A stretch of 9,412 nucleotides of DNA from Bacteroidota bacterium (GTDB lineage Bacteria; Bacteroidota; Ignavibacteria; Ignavibacteriales; Melioribacteraceae): contig JAKAMS010000080.1 of the NCBI GenBank assembly GCA_021812745.1, positions 1 through 9,412 of the forward strand, in the 5' to 3' direction. The notes under the pieces are model-generated. The model saw only the letters and a program-made list of their open reading frames with translations, had not been told where the DNA came from and searched no databases. This document shows, one piece after another, positions 6,096 to 9,412 of the stretch; positions within the stretch are counted from its first letter, which is position 1, and each line of letters begins with the position of its first letter. Made by a program: the position numbers and the translations under genes.

Positions 6096-7643
6096 TTATT
6101 TTTTTTGTTCCATTGGAAAAATTAATCTGAAAGTGCTTCCTTTTCCAATTTCACTTTTTAATTTTATTTCACCTTTATGCGCGTCAACCATATGTTTGAC
6201 GAGTGTAAGTCCGAGTCCGGTTCCTTTTGTGTTATGTACATCTACACTGCCGGCGCGGTAAAATTTGTCAAATATTTTTTTCTCTTCTTCGCCTGAAATA
6301 CCGACTCCCGAATCTTCGACTTCTATAAAAGCTTTGCCGTCTGTTAGTCCCGTTCTAAGCACAACACGTTTTTTATCATTACTGTATTTGACTGCGTTAT
6401 CTATCAGATTAATCACGGATTCAGAAACAGCTTCGGAATCAATATTCATTTCCAATGTGCCGCTATACCGTTCAAACAAAAACTCAAATCCTTTCTGCTG
6501 TAAATGAAATTTGTAGCTGTCATAAATTTTCCCGGCGAGGATATTCAAATCGGCTTTAGAAAAATTAAACTGCCATTTGCCAGCTTCAATTTTTGAGAAA
6601 GTTAAAATCTTGTTAACTATTTTACTCAAGCGCTCTGTTTCTTGTTGAATGATTTGGTAATACTCGTTCCGTTTTTCTTCTGTTTTAACTCGTCCCATAG
6701 AAAGCGTTTCGGCAAACATATTAATAAGCGCAAGTGGCGTGCGTAGTTCGTGAGAGACATTTGAGACAAAATCACTTTTAATCTGCGCCAATTCTACCTC
6801 ATGTTTGATATTTCTATAACCGAACCAAGCAACTATCAACATCAGAAGAGATAAACCAAGAATCAGAATTAAGTTAGTGTCTGTTCTATTCCGGGCAAGA
6901 CTTTCAATAGATGTTCCTTTGAGCGCAATTCCGAGCGAGTAATTTGGAATAAGCCAGAGATTATTACTTCGTTGAATTTTTTGATCGGGAGAATAATCAA
7001 TTGAATAAACAATTTTGTTTTTTGCCGAATCAGAAACAACAAAAGTAAATTCATTACTTGCCGCACTTTGAATCTTTGATGCGAGGTTTTGCCGTACGAA
7101 CTTCTCTTTATTTATTGCCAGTCCGCATAATCTTCCATCCGAAAGAATAAAAACCAACAACTGCATCTTTTCATTCAATCCTTTTTGAAGCGGTTCAATT
7201 TTAATAAAGTTGTTAGATTTATAACGGTAAAGCCGGGATATAATTTGTTGATTTTGTTTTAATGCAGCAGCAACTGCCTCATCGTTCTCTTTCAAAGACG
7301 ACCGATTTAACAAATTGTTTTTTATTAATAAACTGTCGGAAAGGGAAATATATTCTACCGAAGAATTGTCATCAAAAAAACGTTTTAAGCGATTGGTAAT
7401 TTTTAGATCATTTCCGGCGGCTTCATCAACCGCGGCTTGAATTTTTGTTGTCCAGCTTCTAACAATATCTTCCGAATACTGATTTACGGAAAAGAGAATG
7501 GATTCAAGCTGATTCTTATATATATCCCCAATAATTTTTTCGTTCTCATTTAAAGAAACAATTTCTCTAGAAGCGAAAAAAATAATTGGAAGACCAATAA
7601 TTAATATTAGAAATAGACCGATTTTTTTTATAGGTTTGACCAT
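6096..7643 (-). CDS. Membrane sensor histidine kinase
   Basis: The 515-residue protein has a first membrane helix at about 8-25, an extracytoplasmic sensor region of about 230 residues (28-256) and a second membrane helix at about 257-276. A HisKA domain follows with phospho-acceptor His298 in SNVSHELRTPL, then an ATPase domain. The ATPase has the N box (Asn416 in NLIDNAVKYS), G1 (DSGVGI, 444-449), F box (FDKFYRAG from 458) and G2 (GTGLGL, 474-479). All catalytic boxes are intact. There is no HAMP or cytoplasmic PAS domain between helix two and HisKA, only about 15 residues of linker. The sensor region may be a Cache/PAS-like fold, but its ligand cannot be read. It precedes and is probably co-transcribed with the response regulator, which begins 9 bases after its stop. 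No clear Shine-Dalgarno precedes its ATG, which lies divergent from the VPS10-type gene. Confidence 0.95.
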   Translation of the reverse strand: MVKPIKKIGLFLILIIGLPIIFFASREIVSLNENEKIIGDIYKNQLESILFSVNQYSEDIVRSWTTKIQAAVDEAAGNDLKITNRLKRFFDDNSSVEYISLSDSLLIKNNLLNRSSLKENDEAVAAALKQNQQIISRLYRYKSNNFIKIEPLQKGLNEKMQLLVFILSDGRLCGLAINKEKFVRQNLASKIQSAASNEFTFVVSDSAKNKIVYSIDYSPDQKIQRSNNLWLIPNYSLGIALKGTSIESLARNRTDTNLILILGLSLLMLIVAWFGYRNIKHEVELAQIKSDFVSNVSHELRTPLALINMFAETLSMGRVKTEEKRNEYYQIIQQETERLSKIVNKILTFSKIEAGKWQFNFSKADLNILAGKIYDSYKFHLQQKGFEFLFERYSGTLEMNIDSEAVSESVINLIDNAVKYSNDKKRVVLRTGLTDGKAFIEVEDSGVGISGEEEKKIFDKFYRAGSVDVHNTKGTGLGLTLVKHMVDAHKGEIKLKSEIGKGSTFRLIFPMEQKK

Positions 7644-7666
7644 AGTTCAATTAAAAATGACAATCG

Positions 7667-7680
7667 TTTGCATTTGCAAA
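7667..7680. promoter_or_regulatory. Short inverted repeat TTTGCA-TT-TGCAAA in the divergent promoter region
   Basis: The two perfect 6-base arms are separated by TT, 23 bases before the kinase start codon and 78 before the VPS10-type gene. The size fits a dimeric repressor or activator half-site pair, and the position could influence both divergent genes. Chance in AT-rich DNA is a real alternative. Confidence 0.25.
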
Positions 7681-7714
7681 ATATCAAAAACTCTCATCAA
7701 AAACTTTCGTCTAA

Positions 7715-7730
7715 TGACGGTCGGTTACAA
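7715..7730 (+). promoter_or_regulatory. Weak third copy of the direct-repeat element
   Basis: TGACGG and TTACAA are spaced 10 bases apart, start to start, and face the VPS10-type gene in the same orientation as the two stronger copies face theirs. It agrees with the core at 5342-5360 at 12 of 16 positions. It ends only 28 bases before the start codon, closer than the other copies, so it would sit near or within the promoter. This could be a real lower-affinity site or coincidence. Confidence 0.22.
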
Positions 7731-7758
7731 ACTAATCACACAATAATATGGAGTCGTT

Positions 7759-9412
7759 ATGAAATTTTTACGTCTCTTGCTCATCTTTACTATTGCTGTT
7801 TCATCATTGACAGCCCAAAGAAAGGGTGATGCAAAAGAAGAGAAGAAAGAAAAAGACAAATTAAACAGCGCCACTTTCAACGGATTAAAATTCCGCGGTA
7901 TTGGTCCAGCATTTACAAGCGGACGAATTGCTGACTTTGCTGTTAACCCTAATAACCACAGCGAATATTATGTTGCTACAGCAAGCGGCGGTTTATGGAA
8001 AACAACCAACAACGGAACAACATGGCAAGCGCTTGCAGATACAGTTCAAGCTTATTCAATGGGCGTTGTTGTTATAGATCCGACAAATTCAAATGTTGTT
8101 TGGCTTGGAACCGGCGAGAACAACCATCAGCGTGCGCTTGGCTACGGATGCGGTGTTTACAAATCTGCCGATGGCGGACAAAGCTGGAAATTTATGGGAT
8201 TGAAAGAGTCGCGGCAAATTGGCGGAATTGTTGTTGATCCTAAAAATCCAAATACAGTTTATGTTGCGGCGGAAGGATCTGCATGGGGACCGGGAGGAGA
8301 CCGTGGTCTCTATAAAACAATTGACGGCGGAAAGACATGGAATAAAGTTTTAAACATCAGCGAAAATACAGGCGTTAATAATGTTGTTATGGATCCGCGC
8401 GATCCCAACGTTTTATATGCAACATCTGAACAAAGACGCAGACATATTTTTACAAAAATCGGCGGCGGTCCTGAAACCGCTGTTTATAAATCTACCGATG
8501 CCGGCGCTACATGGGAAAAAATTATGAACGGTTTGCCTAAATCTGATATGGGCGGAACCGGAATTGCAATCTCACCGGCTAATCCTGATGTTGTTTATAT
8601 TATTGTTGAAGCAGCAGAAGGGGGCGGATTTTTCCGTTCAACAAACCGCGGTGCTTCGTGGCAAAAAATGAGCGATCATTTTGCACAAGGACAATATTAT
8701 AACGAGATCTACTGCGATCCCAATAATGTTGATAAAGTTTTTTCCACCGAAACAGTTACTCAATACACTGAAGACGGCGGCAAAACATGGAAACCATTGG
8801 GCAATAACGAACGTCACGTTGATGATCATGCGTTATGGATAGACCCAACTAATACCGATCATATAATGATTGGCGGAGACGGCGGAGTTTATGAAACTTT
8901 TGATTTAGGAAAGAATTTCATTTTTAAAAGTAACCTCCCAATTACTCAATTCTACCGTGTAAGCACAGATAACAATCTTCCTTTTTATAATATCTATGCG
9001 GGAACACAGGATAACAATAGTTTCGGAGGACCGTCACGTTCAATCCGAGGAATCGGGGTTATCAGTGACGATTGGGTAGTAACAAACGGAGGAGACGGAT
9101 TTTGGAGCGCGAATGATCCTACAAATCCGGATATCATCTATGCGGAATCACAATATGGCGGAATGGTGCGCTTCGATAAAAAGAGTGGTGAAGCAATTGA
9201 CATTAGACCTGAACCTGCGAAAGGAGAAAATACTTTTAAATGGTACTGGGATACTCCGCTAATTATTAGTCCTCATTCAAACACTCGTCTTTATACCGCC
9301 GCTGAAAAAGTTTTCAGAAGTGATGACAGAGGTGATTCATGGACAGAAATCAGCGGTGATCTTACAACAAAAACAGACCGCAATACATTTCCGGTTATGG
9401 GAAAATATTGGA
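7759..9412 (+). CDS. Exported VPS10/sortilin-type Asp-box (BNR) propeller protein, 3' end beyond window
   Basis: The frame is open from an ATG at 7759 to the window edge (551 codons seen). GGAG at 7750-7753 lies 5 bases before the ATG. A signal peptide (about 1-19, before Gln20) and a short Lys/Glu-rich stretch (about 21-33) precede a beta-propeller region. That region has seven Asp-box-like turns of the S/T-x-(D/N)-x-G-x-(T/S)-W type, at residues 83-89, 136-143, 187-194, 245-252, 294-301, 337-344 and 521-528. It matches the large secreted 'VPS10 domain' or 'BNR-repeat glycosyl hydrolase-like' proteins common in Bacteroidota and relatives, usually about 1000 residues or more, so about half is missing. 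Asp boxes are structural; hydrolase activity is often annotated but not established by this motif. Its role may be binding of peptides or surface polymers. Confidence 0.88.
   Translation, partial: MKFLRLLLIFTIAVSSLTAQRKGDAKEEKKEKDKLNSATFNGLKFRGIGPAFTSGRIADFAVNPNNHSEYYVATASGGLWKTTNNGTTWQALADTVQAYSMGVVVIDPTNSNVVWLGTGENNHQRALGYGCGVYKSADGGQSWKFMGLKESRQIGGIVVDPKNPNTVYVAAEGSAWGPGGDRGLYKTIDGGKTWNKVLNISENTGVNNVVMDPRDPNVLYATSEQRRRHIFTKIGGGPETAVYKSTDAGATWEKIMNGLPKSDMGGTGIAISPANPDVVYIIVEAAEGGGFFRSTNRGASWQKMSDHFAQGQYYNEIYCDPNNVDKVFSTETVTQYTEDGGKTWKPLGNNERHVDDHALWIDPTNTDHIMIGGDGGVYETFDLGKNFIFKSNLPITQFYRVSTDNNLPFYNIYAGTQDNNSFGGPSRSIRGIGVISDDWVVTNGGDGFWSANDPTNPDIIYAESQYGGMVRFDKKSGEAIDIRPEPAKGENTFKWYWDTPLIISPHSNTRLYTAAEKVFRSDDRGDSWTEISGDLTTKTDRNTFPVMGKYW

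Noticed and set aside
5877..6507. Plus-strand open frames across the regulator and kinase genes
   Set aside because: They are antisense shadows of two textbook two-component genes with every conserved motif in place.
7995..8237. Plus-strand 80-codon frame
   Set aside because: It lies in another frame inside the VPS10-type gene, whose own frame carries regular Asp-box motifs and a signal peptide with a good ribosome site.

Overview
The window comes from an AT-rich bacterial chromosome, most likely of the Bacteroidota/Ignavibacteriota (FCB) group. Three things suggest this: a secreted tricorn-type protease homologue, a secreted VPS10/Asp-box propeller protein, and a Gln just after the predicted signal-peptidase I site in all four exported proteins. 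Clear GGAG/AAGGAG-type Shine-Dalgarno sequences precede several genes, which fits an Ignavibacteria-like lineage better than typical Bacteroidia. The taxonomic call is inference. There are no rRNA or tRNA genes, mobile elements or CRISPR arrays.

Layout from left to right. The first 18 bases look like the start (MKTKLI) of a minus-strand gene that leaves the window. A 328-base divergent spacer follows, with one modest inverted repeat. A large plus-strand gene (347-3616) encodes an exported tricorn protease homologue with apparently intact catalytic residues, and a strong hairpin terminator (3633-3665) closes it. Four minus-strand genes converge on it. In transcription order they are a membrane sensor histidine kinase (7643-6096), an OmpR/PhoB-type response regulator 9 bases downstream (6086-5409), a small exported HEAT-repeat protein (5251-4814), and an exported protein made of two tandem copies of a GH2-type sugar-binding jelly roll with no catalytic domain (4724-3666). 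A 115-base divergent promoter region then leads into a plus-strand gene (from 7759, running off the right end) for an exported VPS10/sortilin-type Asp-box protein.

The most interesting signal is regulatory. Upstream of both the HEAT gene and the jelly-roll gene lies a nearly identical 19-base element (17 of 19 positions the same). It is built from TGACAA/TTACAA half-sites repeated every 10 bases, in the same orientation relative to the gene. This is the architecture expected for an OmpR/PhoB-family regulator, and such a regulator is encoded next door. The simplest reading is a local circuit in which the kinase senses an envelope signal and the regulator switches on the two exported proteins. 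A weaker copy lies before the VPS10-type gene. Enzymatic and structural calls rest on recognisable motifs; the circuit is a hypothesis.
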